From NCBI GenBank assembly GCA_947457335.1, contig CANGWA010000004.1:1-40626 (forward strand): a stretch of 40,626 bases of DNA. Reading direction: 5' to 3'. A program made the position numbers and the translations under genes. This document shows positions 7,950 through 17,473 of this stretch, piece by piece (position 1 is the first letter of the stretch; every line of letters begins with the position of its first letter). The notes below the pieces were generated by a model that ran no database searches, had not been told where the DNA came from, and saw nothing but the letters and a program-made list of their open reading frames with translations. This stretch comes from Sphingobacteriaceae bacterium. GTDB lineage: Bacteria; Bacteroidota; Bacteroidia; B-17B0; Aurantibacillaceae.

Positions 7950-8387
7950 TTATCCGACTTTTACCTGTAGGGTGATGGTTTTGGGGGGAAGGCACATCAT
8001 GTCGTTACAGGTCATGTATTCAATGGTGATTGGTACAGTAAATCCTTTGCCTTTAACTTTGATTTTTTGGTGGAATTCAGCAGACCCAGTGAACACGTAT
8101 ATTTTAGCATCAAAAGCTTTTACAAATTCTTCATGAGCACCTGTTTCTTCTGTTTTACCAACGAGTTCGAATTGTGGTAAAGGCGAGAACTTGATGGTAG
8201 TAGGAATGGGTCCAGCATCGGTTGCCCTTTGTGAATAGGTATGCCAACTATTCTCAAGGGTACCGATAATGGTTATTTCACCTTCGGTAGCGCTAATGGG
8301 TTTATAGGAGGCTTTCCATGTAACCGGGTTTTGGCCCATGCTAGCAAGGCTGAAGAACAAGAGGAAGGTAGCAAGAAAGTTTTTCAT
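7950..8387 (-). CDS. Free-standing periplasmic DsbD-alpha-like (disulfide corrector) protein
   Basis: This 145-residue protein has a signal peptide (MKNFLATFLLFFSLASMGQ) and then one domain resembling the alpha domain of DsbD. The paired motifs NSWHTYSQRATDAGPIPTTI and EYMTCNDMMCLPP correspond to GWHLYSQ...DGPLPT and MACNESQC in the neighbouring DsbD, and the cysteines (Cys127, Cys132) have the same spacing. It likely accepts electrons from, or passes them beside, the DsbD membrane domain to secreted targets. This is inference from domain similarity and adjacency. It lacks membrane and thioredoxin modules. The gene lies directly upstream of dsbD on the same strand, 63 bp away. Confidence 0.82.
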   Translation of the reverse strand: MKNFLATFLLFFSLASMGQNPVTWKASYKPISATEGEITIIGTLENSWHTYSQRATDAGPIPTTIKFSPLPQFELVGKTEETGAHEEFVKAFDAKIYVFTGSAEFHQKIKVKGKGFTVPITIEYMTCNDMMCLPPKTITLQVKVG

Positions 8388-8529
8388 GGTTTAAATTTCA
8401 AAACAAGTTCGGGAATGTGTCGGAACATTGGTTGCCCAGAAACAAAGTTTAACAATCACGTTGTTTTTAAAAATAGTTAATAGAAGAGAAAAAGAAGTGT
8501 CGTCAATGGCGTAAACCAAGGTGCAAGTG

Positions 8530-8690
8530 ATGTGCAAGGGACAGGAGCGGCAGCCCTTTGAACCCCGCATTTAGCAAATAGAAGCCGGACTGGCTCGGCT
8601 CTGAAGCAGGAGACCTGGCCGGCGCTGTTATTTTATTTGCTTAATGCGGGGGAAAAGGCTACAGCGGATGGCCCGGCCGACGGAGGAGGT
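8530..8690 (+). ncRNA. Probable structured RNA, 6S-Flavo-like
   Basis: This 324-bp gene-free gap contains an 18-nt inverted repeat with one mismatch (8563-8580 CCCCGCATTTAGCAAATA against 8634-8651), closing a GC-rich inner region where GCCGG (8584) can meet CCGGC (8619). Outside the stem, AGCCCTTT (8552-8559) can pair with AAAAGGCT (8653-8660), leaving unpaired strands GGACAGGAGCGGC and ACAGCGGATGGCCCGG. A long hairpin interrupted by an open bubble is the layout of 6S RNA. From memory, the flanking motifs AGGAGCGGCA and AGCGGATGGCCCG recur in Bacteroidota 6S-Flavo-type RNAs. Strand, ends and family assignment are inferred; a covariance model search would settle them. Confidence 0.55.
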
Positions 8691-8711
8691 ACACCCAAAA
8701 ACAAGAAAGGA

Positions 8712-10655
8712 CTAATTGCCTAACTGTTGAAGGCCTTTGAAAAGGATTTTAAGGTCGTTTTCAGGCTGGTAATCGCGGGCATAATTTAATAGGGCCTTAT
8801 TGCTGCGCAGCGAGTCGACGGGTCCCTCTAATAAAATAGCCGGCGTGAGTACCGACGGTTTTATATTGGGTAATTCAACGGGACTTACATTGCCGTAACC
8901 TACCCAGGTTTTTAGTCCGAATAACACCTGTACCACGTTACGTAGGAACCCAGCTTTATTTTTTTGAAAAAAGAAAAGTACTGGTGAAAGAGGAAGGATG
9001 GATAAACTCACGAAGACATCGAGTAAGCGTTTGGTGCGTTTATTGGCCGGTCGGCCTACATTATTAACGTCGATAACATACAGCTCACCGGCAGTGTCAA
9101 TACTGCTACTGCCAATAACAGAGAGGCTTTCGGGTGGGGCGATTTTATATTCTAAGCCCATTGCTGCGAGGGTTGTCATTTTTGCAATAATTTCTTGCGA
9201 AGAAAGATCTTTAGCGCAGAAAATAATTTCGTTGATGCTGTGCAATTGAATAATTTCTTCGGCATGGTTGTAGTTGCCGATGCAATTGGTGTGGGTTGAT
9301 GAATCGTTGGTAGTGATGAACCCGATGTATTCGGCATTTATTTTTGTTTCGCGAAGTAAACTGTTCACGCGTTCAAATTCGTGTTCGCTACCGATAATGG
9401 CGATGCGTTCGGCGCGGCGCCCGATTTGCATGGATTTGATGCCAGCGAAATGAAATGTGATGCGGGAAAGCAGGTAAACACAAAGTGTGTAAATGGAGCC
9501 GAGCAGGATGAGCGCGCGCGAGAAACGGTAGTGTTCCGGTAAAAGCGAATAAACAATGAGGATGGTTGCAGAGCCGGTAATCACACCGCGTGTAATCTTG
9601 CGTAAATGAATGGGTTTATCGTACCCGCCGTTCATGTACACAAACCACATCCAAATGAGTGAATAAAGCGGAAAGAAGACCTTTATGATTTCGGCTGAAT
9701 AAAAATTCGGATAAAGTTCGCGGTAGTTTTGGTAAACGCTTTTAAGAACAAATAAGCCAGTAAGAATGATGATAAAATCGAGTGCGGGCAAGGCCAATTG
9801 TTTAACAAGGCGCACGAGAATAGCGAGTCCGGCCCTCAGGTATATAGCCAGATGAATGAGGAAACTGAATAATCCTGCGTTGGTAGAGCTAAAGTGTTTG
9901 CGTGCGAAAATGGCCATGGCTTTGTAGAACACCACAACGTAATTAACGCTGCTTTTTTTAGTGCTTTCACCCTTGTAGTGAATGATGCTGCTTTCGGCGT
10001 AGTAGTAGTTTTTATAACCAGCAAGGGTAATGCGGTACGAGAGGTCAATGTCTTCGCCGTACATAAAAAACGTTTCGTCGAGTAGACCGCATTTATCCAA
10101 TGCTACTTTGCGCATGAGCATGAATGCGCCGCTGAGAATGTCGACTTGGTGATTTTGATTTTTATCGAGGTAGGTGAGGTGGTACTGGCCAAAACGTTTT
10201 GATTTCGGGAATAGTTTAGATAGTCCGAATATTTTATAGAAAGCAACTGCGGGTGTTGGTAATCCTCTTTTACTTTCGGGCAAGAAACGGCCTTTTCCGT
10301 CGAGCATGCGGATGCCTAGTCCCCCAGCATCGGGGTGGTTATTCATGAACCCAATTGTTTTTTCGAAGGTATCTTCTTGAACAACGGTATCGGGGTTGAG
10401 GAGGAGGATGTATTTGCCTGTTGCCAACTTGATAGCTTGGTTATTGGCGGCGGAGAACCCTGTATTTTTAGAATTAGCGATGAGTTTTACTTGAGGGAAG
10501 CGGGAGCGTATGAGGTCGGTAGAGCCATCGACAGAATTATTATCGACCACAAACACCTCGGCAGAAAGGTTGCCCAGTGCCTTGTAAACGGAGTGAAGGC
10601 ATTGTTCGAGAAAATGCTTCACGTTATAATTGACTATGATGATTGAGAGTTCCAA
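8712..10655 (-). CDS. GT2 glycosyltransferase fused to membrane region and degenerate sugar-phosphate transferase tail
   Basis: Residues 1-240 are a family 2 glycosyltransferase (LSIIIVNYNVKHFLEQCL at the start, VVDNNSVDGS, LLLNPDTVV, MYGEDIDLSYRI), of the type that adds rhamnose-like sugars to surface glycans. Several membrane helices follow (about 262-400), then a Rossmann-like stretch (419-510), then KRTKRLLDVFVSLSILPLSP. That last motif is the membrane re-entrant start of polyprenyl-phosphate sugar transferases. The ~80-residue catalytic part of that family, including the Asp-Glu dyad, is absent; the chain goes straight to WVGYGN, LPNIKPSVLTP and YARDYQPENDLKILFKG. The tail is therefore probably a non-catalytic docking domain. 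There is no ATG: translation must begin at TTG, either 10658 or, my choice, 10655. A -7-like TATTTTTA lies at 10670-10677. Confidence 0.85.
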   Translation of the reverse strand: MELSIIIVNYNVKHFLEQCLHSVYKALGNLSAEVFVVDNNSVDGSTDLIRSRFPQVKLIANSKNTGFSAANNQAIKLATGKYILLLNPDTVVQEDTFEKTIGFMNNHPDAGGLGIRMLDGKGRFLPESKRGLPTPAVAFYKIFGLSKLFPKSKRFGQYHLTYLDKNQNHQVDILSGAFMLMRKVALDKCGLLDETFFMYGEDIDLSYRITLAGYKNYYYAESSIIHYKGESTKKSSVNYVVVFYKAMAIFARKHFSSTNAGLFSFLIHLAIYLRAGLAILVRLVKQLALPALDFIIILTGLFVLKSVYQNYRELYPNFYSAEIIKVFFPLYSLIWMWFVYMNGGYDKPIHLRKITRGVITGSATILIVYSLLPEHYRFSRALILLGSIYTLCVYLLSRITFHFAGIKSMQIGRRAERIAIIGSEHEFERVNSLLRETKINAEYIGFITTNDSSTHTNCIGNYNHAEEIIQLHSINEIIFCAKDLSSQEIIAKMTTLAAMGLEYKIAPPESLSVIGSSSIDTAGELYVIDVNNVGRPANKRTKRLLDVFVSLSILPLSPVLFFFQKNKAGFLRNVVQVLFGLKTWVGYGNVSPVELPNIKPSVLTPAILLEGPVDSLRSNKALLNYARDYQPENDLKILFKGLQQLGN

Positions 10656-10669
10656 CAAGTTGTAACCCG

Positions 10670-10677
10670 TAAAAATA
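10670..10677 (-). promoter_or_regulatory. Weak -7-like element before the glycosyltransferase gene
   Basis: TATTTTTA on the minus strand differs from TAnnTTTG at one base and sits 14 bp before the TTG start. It lies downstream of the terminator ending the kelch cluster, so the glycosyltransferase gene needs its own promoter. Confidence 0.25.
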
Positions 10678-10693
10678 GGATTTTCGGGGGGCT

Positions 10694-10725
10694 AAAAAAA
10701 AGACCCGGTCGAGGGGACCGGGTCT
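10694..10725 (-). terminator. Intrinsic terminator of the four-gene kelch cluster
   Basis: On the minus strand the stem AGACCCGGTC/GACCGGGTCT encloses a 5-nt loop and is followed by seven T. It begins about 20 bp after the stop of the last kelch-type gene. Confidence 0.9.
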
Positions 10726-10746
10726 TCAACGAAAAGGGGGGGGTGA

Positions 10747-13700
10747 TTATTGTTTGATTACTTTAATCGCTGATGTTTGGTTATTGCTTTGAATGCGCAC
10801 GAAGTAGAGTCCGTTGCTGTAATCAGCCAAATCAATTTGGGTGTTGCCTGTTCCGGTTTGTCCCTCACGAATCAACTGGCCTGCAGCGTTCATAATGCTA
10901 TAATTGGCTGAATAAGGCGCGCTGATGATAAACGAACCGTTGTTTGGGTTAGGATACACTTCAAAGCTGGTGAGTTCGTTCATGGCGATGCCAGCACAAG
11001 CGGCCACGTTTTGAGTAACAACAACAGCAGCCGATTCGCAGCCCTCTTGTGAATAACCATTCACGGTGTAGACGGTTGTAGCGGTTGGGGTGATGACGAT
11101 GAAGCCAACAGTAGACATTTGCGAGCCGTTAGAGCCGATCCAGTTGTATGCTCCGGCGCCAGTGGCGAGTAGCGTTGCTGATTCACCTGCACAGATGGTA
11201 GGAGAGTAGGCTGAAGCATTGATAACGGGCAAAGCGTTGACGATAACGGTTGACACAACACCAGTGAGGTTTTCGCAACCTTCAGCAGAAACCCCGGTGA
11301 TGGTGTATTGCGACGTAACCGTTGGACTAACGTTAGCAGAGCCACCGGTGATAGTGTAAACAGCAGCACCAGTCGGACTTAGAGAGAACGATTCGCCCAT
11401 ACAAATCATGCCACTTTGAGCAGCAATAGAAGGACTTTGGTAAACAGTTACTGTCGCCACTGCATTAGCTGCACTAACGCAGCCAGCAGAAGAAGTACCT
11501 GAAACAAAGTACGACATGGTGGTATTAGGATTAACAACTGGTCCACCGTTAATAAACGTATACGTTGCAGCGCCAGAAGGAGTGATGGTGAATGAGCTAC
11601 CAGCGCAGATGGTGCCACTGTTAACGGACACTACAGGCACGGAGTTAACGGTGATGGTTACCACGGCTGGTACAGCGCTTTTACAACCCGCCAAAGAGGC
11701 GCCAGTGATGGAGTAGGACGTGGTGGTGGCAGGCGTTACGACGTTAGAGCCGCCGCTGTAGGTATAGGTAGCAGCGCCACCGGCAAGCAGTGTTACCGAT
11801 TGTCCGGCGCAGATTTGACTACCTGCGGCAGTGACAACAGGCAATGGGTTAACAATAACAGAAGCATAGGCCGTGTTTGTTGCGGCGCAGCCGTATTGGT
11901 TCGTACCAGTTATGGTATAGATGGACGAACTGGAAGGAGTGACCACGTTAGCGCCACCGCTGATGGTGGAGGTGGATGCGCCTTGTGGCACGATGGTGAA
12001 AGAGCTACCAGAACAAACGGTGCCGTTGTTTGCAGAAACAGTTGGTAATGGATAAACCACAACGTTAGCAATGGCTGGGGAGGCGGAGACACAACCGAGG
12101 GAGCTAGTACCAGAGACCATGTAAACAGAAGTGTTGATAGGGCTAACCGAAGGTGTACCGCTTGAGTAGGTATAAGTAGCGGCACCGCTAGCGCTAATGA
12201 CATACGAGCCGCCTAAACAGATGGAGCCACTGGTTGCAGAGATTACAGGAAGCGGCAACACAGACAAGCTAGCAACAGCGGAGATGGTGCTGGTACATCC
12301 CAGAGCACTTGTTCCACTTACGGAGTAAACGGTGTTCGCAGTAGCGACAACAGTTGGTGAGCCGTTGGAGTAGGTGTAGTTGGATGCGCCTGAAGGTTGC
12401 ATAATGAAGATAGAGCCTTGACACAAGGTGGCGTTATTAACTGAGAGTGTAGGGCGTGGGTTAACAGTTACAACAACAGCGGTTCTGTTAGGGTTTTCGC
12501 CACAGGTAACAGAGCTAGCAGAGAAGAAGGTAAACAAAGAAGGACTGCTAACAGAGGTCATTAGTGAGTTCGAGATGACAACGTTGGTGCCTGTTCCGAT
12601 AGCAGCCGTACTTGTAGCACTAGTGTACCAATTAACAGTACCAGAGTTTGTTGTAGCAGAAAGTGTAGTTGTGTTACCGCTACATACGCTGAGGTTGGTG
12701 ATATTGGTTGAGTTAGATGGCGCAGCGGCGTAGTTACAGATGTCGAAGCGCCAGAGGTCGTTGAGACTACCAGAAGAAGATTGAGTATACCCAGATCCGC
12801 CAAACATATAGATACCAGAAGTTGTACCCCAGCCGGCAGCTTGTTCTCTTGCTCCGGGTGTGTTATTCACTGCTGGTGTATTTAAGGTACCAAATACGCC
12901 TAAAGAGTTATTGACATTGCTTCCCTTCATCCATGTCCATTCATTTGATGTAGGGTTGTATTTCCAGAGTTCATTGAGGAAACCGTTGCTGTTTGAGCTG
13001 TAGCCACTCGAAGGGAGAAGCCACATATTTCCAGCTTGATCCGCAAACAATCCTGTAGCATTTGGAGAATATCTACTTCCTGGAGAATTAGATGACCCAG
13101 ACACCCCCTGAGTGCCATAAACGCCATATAAATACGTATTTGTACTGGATCCTTTTAACCAGGTCCATTGGCCACTTGATATATTATACCTCCACAAATC
13201 ATTTGTCAACCCCGAATTATTAGAAGTATATCCATACCCGCCAATTAGATATAGATTTCCTGAAAAATCGTAACCCATAACAGCTTCTTCTTTACAACCT
13301 GGACGGTTATTGGTAGACCCGACACCTTGTGTGCCATAAACACCGAATTGATTAGCCTGATTTGATCCGCCCATCCAAACCCAATTTCCAGTTGAAACGT
13401 CAAATTTCCATAGGTCTGACAGCATACCGCTATTATTGTTAGTGTAACCATATCCGCCGAAGAGCCAACCGTTTCCGTTTGCATCTTGTGTCATTGGACA
13501 AGCATATCTTGCGCCTGGCGTGTTTCCAGAAGCTCCAGTCCCTTGAGTTCCATAAATTGCTAACTGGTAACCGGTGTTAGACCCTTTTAACCAAGTCCAT
13601 GTATTTGATGAAATATTGTATTTCCACAAATCGTTATTATACACATAGGAACTATTGGAGCTCCAGCCATAACCCCCAAAGAGGTAGAGGTTACCATTAT

Positions 13701-14097
13701 TGTCGGACCAGCCGCCGCTATTCACGCGGCAAGGAGGGTAGTTATTTATACTGCCAGTACCCTGAGTCCCATAAACACCAGTAGAGTAAGGAGAATTAGG
13801 GCCTTTGACCCAGGTCCACAATCCAGAAGAAACACTGTACTTCCAAAGATCGGCCATGTAGCCATAATTGTTATTATATCCGCCAAACAACCAAAGATCT
13901 CCATTTGAGTCGGTCCAGCTCATTGAATTATACCTAGAACCGGGGTTGTTGGATGATGCAGCAACGCCTTGTGTTCCCCATGAGGGATTGAGATAAGTGG
14001 TTGAAGAACTACCGCCAATCCACGTCCAGTTGAATTGTGCTTGCATGGTCCCCACTAATGAGAGTGCAAGTAATAACAGTTGAATTTGTTTTTTCAT
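10747..14097 (-). CDS. T9SS surface protein, six kelch-like blades plus eight Ig-like domains (copy D)
   Basis: This is the last of four tandem paralogues, about 1,116 residues. A signal peptide ends near MQAQ (residue 21). Six blades of about 72 residues follow (to about 455), each of the form W-T-W...YGTQG...PGxRY...GNxWLFGGYGY...NDLWKYN. The GG doublet and spaced Trp are the kelch pattern and predict a six-bladed propeller. Next comes an Ig_7-like domain (VCSGNTTTLSAT...WYTS), then seven ~70-residue Ig/PKD-like repeats, each with C-x-G near its start and GC near its end (a likely disulfide). The last ~75 residues are a T9SS type A sorting domain (VYPNPNNGSF ... NGLYFVRI). Ligand is unknown. 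It resembles copy B (17474-20821) more than its direct neighbour C. The start is MKKQ at 14097; an ATG at 14103 is also possible. Confidence 0.92.
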   Translation of the reverse strand: MKKQIQLLLLALSLVGTMQAQFNWTWIGGSSSTTYLNPSWGTQGVAASSNNPGSRYNSMSWTDSNGDLWLFGGYNNNYGYMADLWKYSVSSGLWTWVKGPNSPYSTGVYGTQGTGSINNYPPCRVNSGGWSDNNGNLYLFGGYGWSSNSSYVYNNDLWKYNISSNTWTWLKGSNTGYQLAIYGTQGTGASGNTPGARYACPMTQDANGNGWLFGGYGYTNNNSGMLSDLWKFDVSTGNWVWMGGSNQANQFGVYGTQGVGSTNNRPGCKEEAVMGYDFSGNLYLIGGYGYTSNNSGLTNDLWRYNISSGQWTWLKGSSTNTYLYGVYGTQGVSGSSNSPGSRYSPNATGLFADQAGNMWLLPSSGYSSNSNGFLNELWKYNPTSNEWTWMKGSNVNNSLGVFGTLNTPAVNNTPGAREQAAGWGTTSGIYMFGGSGYTQSSSGSLNDLWRFDICNYAAAPSNSTNITNLSVCSGNTTTLSATTNSGTVNWYTSATSTAAIGTGTNVVISNSLMTSVSSPSLFTFFSASSVTCGENPNRTAVVVTVNPRPTLSVNNATLCQGSIFIMQPSGASNYTYSNGSPTVVATANTVYSVSGTSALGCTSTISAVASLSVLPLPVISATSGSICLGGSYVISASGAATYTYSSGTPSVSPINTSVYMVSGTSSLGCVSASPAIANVVVYPLPTVSANNGTVCSGSSFTIVPQGASTSTISGGANVVTPSSSSIYTITGTNQYGCAATNTAYASVIVNPLPVVTAAGSQICAGQSVTLLAGGAATYTYSGGSNVVTPATTTSYSITGASLAGCKSAVPAVVTITVNSVPVVSVNSGTICAGSSFTITPSGAATYTFINGGPVVNPNTTMSYFVSGTSSAGCVSAANAVATVTVYQSPSIAAQSGMICMGESFSLSPTGAAVYTITGGSANVSPTVTSQYTITGVSAEGCENLTGVVSTVIVNALPVINASAYSPTICAGESATLLATGAGAYNWIGSNGSQMSTVGFIVITPTATTVYTVNGYSQEGCESAAVVVTQNVAACAGIAMNELTSFEVYPNPNNGSFIISAPYSANYSIMNAAGQLIREGQTGTGNTQIDLADYSNGLYFVRIQSNNQTSAIKVIKQ

Positions 14098-14117
14098 AAT
14101 CATTCTATTTGGTGGGG

Positions 14118-17100
14118 TTACTGTTTAACGATTTTGATGGTTTGTGTGAATTGACCATTGAGGACAGTGACGTAGTAAATGCCGTTAGCAAAGTTGTCGA
14201 TAGCGATGGCGTTGTCGCCGGCATTTGCGTTAGCAGTATAAACCAACTGACCAAGTTGGTTAACAATGGTAACGGCAGCTTTATCATTTAAATGCAAGGT
14301 GAAGGCGCCATTGTTTGGATTTGGCCATAAGCTAATTTGTTCAGCGGCATTTTCATCAAGCCCTGTACACGCTGAAACTTTAATAGCAATGGCAGCTGTT
14401 GAGGTACACCCTTCGTTGCTAACACCAGAGATGGTGTATGAAGTAGGCAATGAAGGTGATACGACATTGCTAGAAAGTGTGGTGGTGGTTGGGTTGTTAG
14501 AATTGCTGTTGGTCCACACATAAGCATTAGCTGCACCAACAGTAATGGTAACACTTTCGCCTACACAGATGGAGGTGGAGGTTGCAACAGGATTTAATGC
14601 TGGAGGATTGTTCACTGTGACGTTGACTACAATGTCTGTTGCATCGCAGCCAGCTGCGCTTTCACCAGAGACCGTATAAGCACTTGTAGCAGTTGGCGAA
14701 ACAGCTGCTGAGCCGCTGCTATAGGTGTATGAATCGGCTCCAATAGGCGTGATAGTAAAATTATCGCCAAGACACACGGTGCCATTGGCTGCGCTCATAA
14801 CTGGAATGGCGTTTACAACTACAGTAGCGTTTGAAGTTTGGCCAGTGCAACCATTAGCGGTGCCAACGATGCCATAAACCGATGTAGCCGTTGGTGTCAC
14901 AACAGGACCGCCATTCACATACGAGTAAGTTGTTGCGCCGGATGGGTTCAGTGTAAAGGAGTTGCCTGAGCAAATGGCACCGGAGCTAACGCTTACAGTT
15001 GGTAAGGCATAAACGGTAACCGTAACAACGGCAGGAATCGCATTACAACCAGCTGCGCTACCGGTGACGGTATAGGATGAAGTGGTGTTAGGCGAAACGA
15101 CTGGGCTCAACGAGGAGTAGTTGTAATTGCCAGCGCCACTAGGGTTGATTGTGTAGGATCCACCCGCACAGATGGTGCCACTGTTAGCTGTGATGGTTGA
15201 AGGAGCAATAACGGATACCGTGACAACAGCCGTATTGGTTGAGCTACAACCTTGCGCGCTGGTTCCTGTTATACTGTAGGAGGTATTGGTCGTTGGAGAA
15301 ATAGAAGCAGAGCCGCCGCTATAGATATACGTTGATGCGCCTGAAGGGACAATAACAAAGGATTGTCCTGAACAAATTGTTCCGCCCGTTGCACTCACGG
15401 TTGGTGGCGCATACACCATAATATTTACTATAGCAGGCGTAGAAGAAGTACAGCCTTGAGCACTTGTACCAGAAACGGTGTAAAATGTAGGAGTTGTTGG
15501 CGATACAATGTTTGTGCCACTGCTATAAGTGTAACTAGTTGCACCGGAAGCATTGATGGTATAAGTATTGCCGCTACAGAGAGAACCACTGTTAACAGTG
15601 ATGGTGGGGGAAGGTGAAACGGCTACGTTTGAAACTACCACAGAAGTGTTCGTACATCCTGCAGTAGAATAACCCGTTACGGTATAACTAGTAGAGGTTG
15701 TTGGATAAACCACTTGAGAATTGCCACCAGAATAACTGTAAGACGTTGCGCCAGTAGGGATCATAACAAAAGGTGTTCCTGAACACACACTTCCACTGTT
15801 AACACTTATGGTAGGTGTTGGGTTTACTGTGATGGTAATAGAAGAACGCTGAAGGCTGGTTCCACAAGAAACGGACCCCGTAGCGTAATACGTATAAAGC
15901 GACGTGTTTCCAACAGCCGTTAGGCCGGTTGGTACAAACGATGTACCAGTACCTATTGTAGTTGAGCTGGTGGGACTAGCGTACCATAATATACTACCGG
16001 TATTTGTAGTTGCTGCGAGTGTTGACGAGTTGCCACTGCAGAGGAAGATGGAGTTAGTGGTGTTTTGAAAGGTTGGGCTGTTGGGCACTGCACACACGTC
16101 GAAGCGCCACAAGTCATTCATACTCCCTGAGGAGTTAGCACCATAACCGTATCCGCCCATTAGCCAAATATTGCCTGTTGCATCAAACGCATAGCTTACA
16201 TTGTTGTCTCTTCCGCCAGGGTTAGAAGAGGACGATGCTTGTCCTAGTGTTCCATAACTGCCATAGTTGTTGGGTGTAGAGCTCCCCTTTACCCAAGTCC
16301 ATTGCCCGTTAGAAATAGTGTATTTCCATAATTCATTTAGAAGTCCTGAATTATTTTGTGCGAAGCCGTAAGCAGGTGAAACCCATAAATTGCCCGCATT
16401 ATCTGCGTTCAAATTTCCAATAAAGCGCGAGCCAGGATAGTTGCTAGTGCTTCCGGTACCTTGTGTGCCATAGACGCCGTATATGTTGACGCTTTGAGAA
16501 CCGCTCATCCAAGTCCATACACCGGTTGAAGGCACGAACCGCCATAGGTCGTTCGTATAACCATAATTATTACTTGTGTAACCATAACCACTAAAAATCC
16601 AAATGTTTCCACTGGCATCAGCGGCAATGCCTCCGCCATAGCGGCAGCCAGGGTAATTAGAAGTGCTTCCTGTTCCGAGTGTGCCAGAAACCCCATAAAT
16701 TGACGTAGATGTGGTGCCGCCCATCCAGGTAAAATTGGAGGTGGTCGGATCTAACTTCCACAAGTCGTTCATTGGTCCAGAGTTGCCAACATTGTTATAA
16801 CCATAACCACCAAAAAGCCAAATGTTACCAGAAAGGTCTTTAGTCATGTGATGATAGTGCCGAGCACCAGGAATGTTGCTTGAATTCGCCGTGCCCATGG
16901 ATCCGTATGTACCATTCGAATAACCATTATTAGAGCCTTTTACCCAAGTCCATTGTCCCGAGGCAATATTGTACTTCCACAGATCGTTCAGGTAAACATA
17001 ACTTTGATTGAAACCAAAGCCATAACCACCAAATAACCAGAGATTGCCATTGTTATCACTCACCATAGCTCCTAGATAGCGACAGCCCGGATAATTACCT

Positions 17101-17447
17101 GTTGAACCAACGCCTTGTGTGCCGTAATTGCCATAGGCGTAGGCACTTGTCGTACCACTCACGTAAGTCCATTGATTTGTTGTCGGATCAAATTTCCAGA
17201 GGTCGTTTCTCATCCCAGAGTTTGTGTTGCCGCCGAAGAGCCATACATTTCCAGAGGCATCGGTGCACATTTGTGTATATTCCCTATTACCAGGGTCGTT
17301 ACTGCTAGAGGCAACATTTTGTGTGCCATAAGTTGGGTTTGTGTAGAAGCTATTACCAGTACCAGCCATCCATCCCCAGTTTTGTTGAGCGGAGATGAAA
17401 CCCACCGAGAGCAACAAACACCAAATTAAATTTATTTTATTTTTCAT
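14118..17447 (-). CDS. T9SS surface protein, six kelch-like blades plus Ig-like domains (copy C)
   Basis: Third gene of the cluster in transcription order, about 1,109 residues, with the same layout as its neighbours: signal peptide (MKNKINLIWCLLLSVGFISAQ), six kelch-like blades, one Ig_7-like domain (FLCSGNSSTLAATT), repeated Ig/PKD-like domains with paired cysteines, and a T9SS sorting domain beginning near WPNPNNGAFT. It belongs with copy A: both mature chains open with QxNW, share NDPGxRE in blade 1, LNDxWKYNIASGQ in blade 2, a fourth blade opening with Phe instead of Trp, and a final Ig-like domain with WTNSNSNNPTT/WNNSNANTPAV. The C-terminus is NGIYYVTVLN...IKIVKQ. The stop is 20 bp from the chosen start of copy D. 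The start is taken at the MKNK Met; an ATG at 17456 is in frame. Confidence 0.92.
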   Translation of the reverse strand: MKNKINLIWCLLLSVGFISAQQNWGWMAGTGNSFYTNPTYGTQNVASSSNDPGNREYTQMCTDASGNVWLFGGNTNSGMRNDLWKFDPTTNQWTYVSGTTSAYAYGNYGTQGVGSTGNYPGCRYLGAMVSDNNGNLWLFGGYGFGFNQSYVYLNDLWKYNIASGQWTWVKGSNNGYSNGTYGSMGTANSSNIPGARHYHHMTKDLSGNIWLFGGYGYNNVGNSGPMNDLWKLDPTTSNFTWMGGTTSTSIYGVSGTLGTGSTSNYPGCRYGGGIAADASGNIWIFSGYGYTSNNYGYTNDLWRFVPSTGVWTWMSGSQSVNIYGVYGTQGTGSTSNYPGSRFIGNLNADNAGNLWVSPAYGFAQNNSGLLNELWKYTISNGQWTWVKGSSTPNNYGSYGTLGQASSSSNPGGRDNNVSYAFDATGNIWLMGGYGYGANSSGSMNDLWRFDVCAVPNSPTFQNTTNSIFLCSGNSSTLAATTNTGSILWYASPTSSTTIGTGTSFVPTGLTAVGNTSLYTYYATGSVSCGTSLQRSSITITVNPTPTISVNSGSVCSGTPFVMIPTGATSYSYSGGNSQVVYPTTSTSYTVTGYSTAGCTNTSVVVSNVAVSPSPTITVNSGSLCSGNTYTINASGATSYTYSSGTNIVSPTTPTFYTVSGTSAQGCTSSTPAIVNIMVYAPPTVSATGGTICSGQSFVIVPSGASTYIYSGGSASISPTTNTSYSITGTSAQGCSSTNTAVVTVSVIAPSTITANSGTICAGGSYTINPSGAGNYNYSSLSPVVSPNTTSSYTVTGSAAGCNAIPAVVTVTVYALPTVSVSSGAICSGNSFTLNPSGATTYSYVNGGPVVTPTATSVYGIVGTANGCTGQTSNATVVVNAIPVMSAANGTVCLGDNFTITPIGADSYTYSSGSAAVSPTATSAYTVSGESAAGCDATDIVVNVTVNNPPALNPVATSTSICVGESVTITVGAANAYVWTNSNSNNPTTTTLSSNVVSPSLPTSYTISGVSNEGCTSTAAIAIKVSACTGLDENAAEQISLWPNPNNGAFTLHLNDKAAVTIVNQLGQLVYTANANAGDNAIAIDNFANGIYYVTVLNGQFTQTIKIVKQ

Positions 17448-17473
17448 GATTTGCATTTTGAAAGGGTTGCTGT

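Noticed and set aside
11061-13484. Several 60-100-codon frames on both strands inside kelch copy D
   Set aside because: Shadows of repeated Ig-like and kelch coding DNA; similar shadows recur at the same positions in the paralogues.
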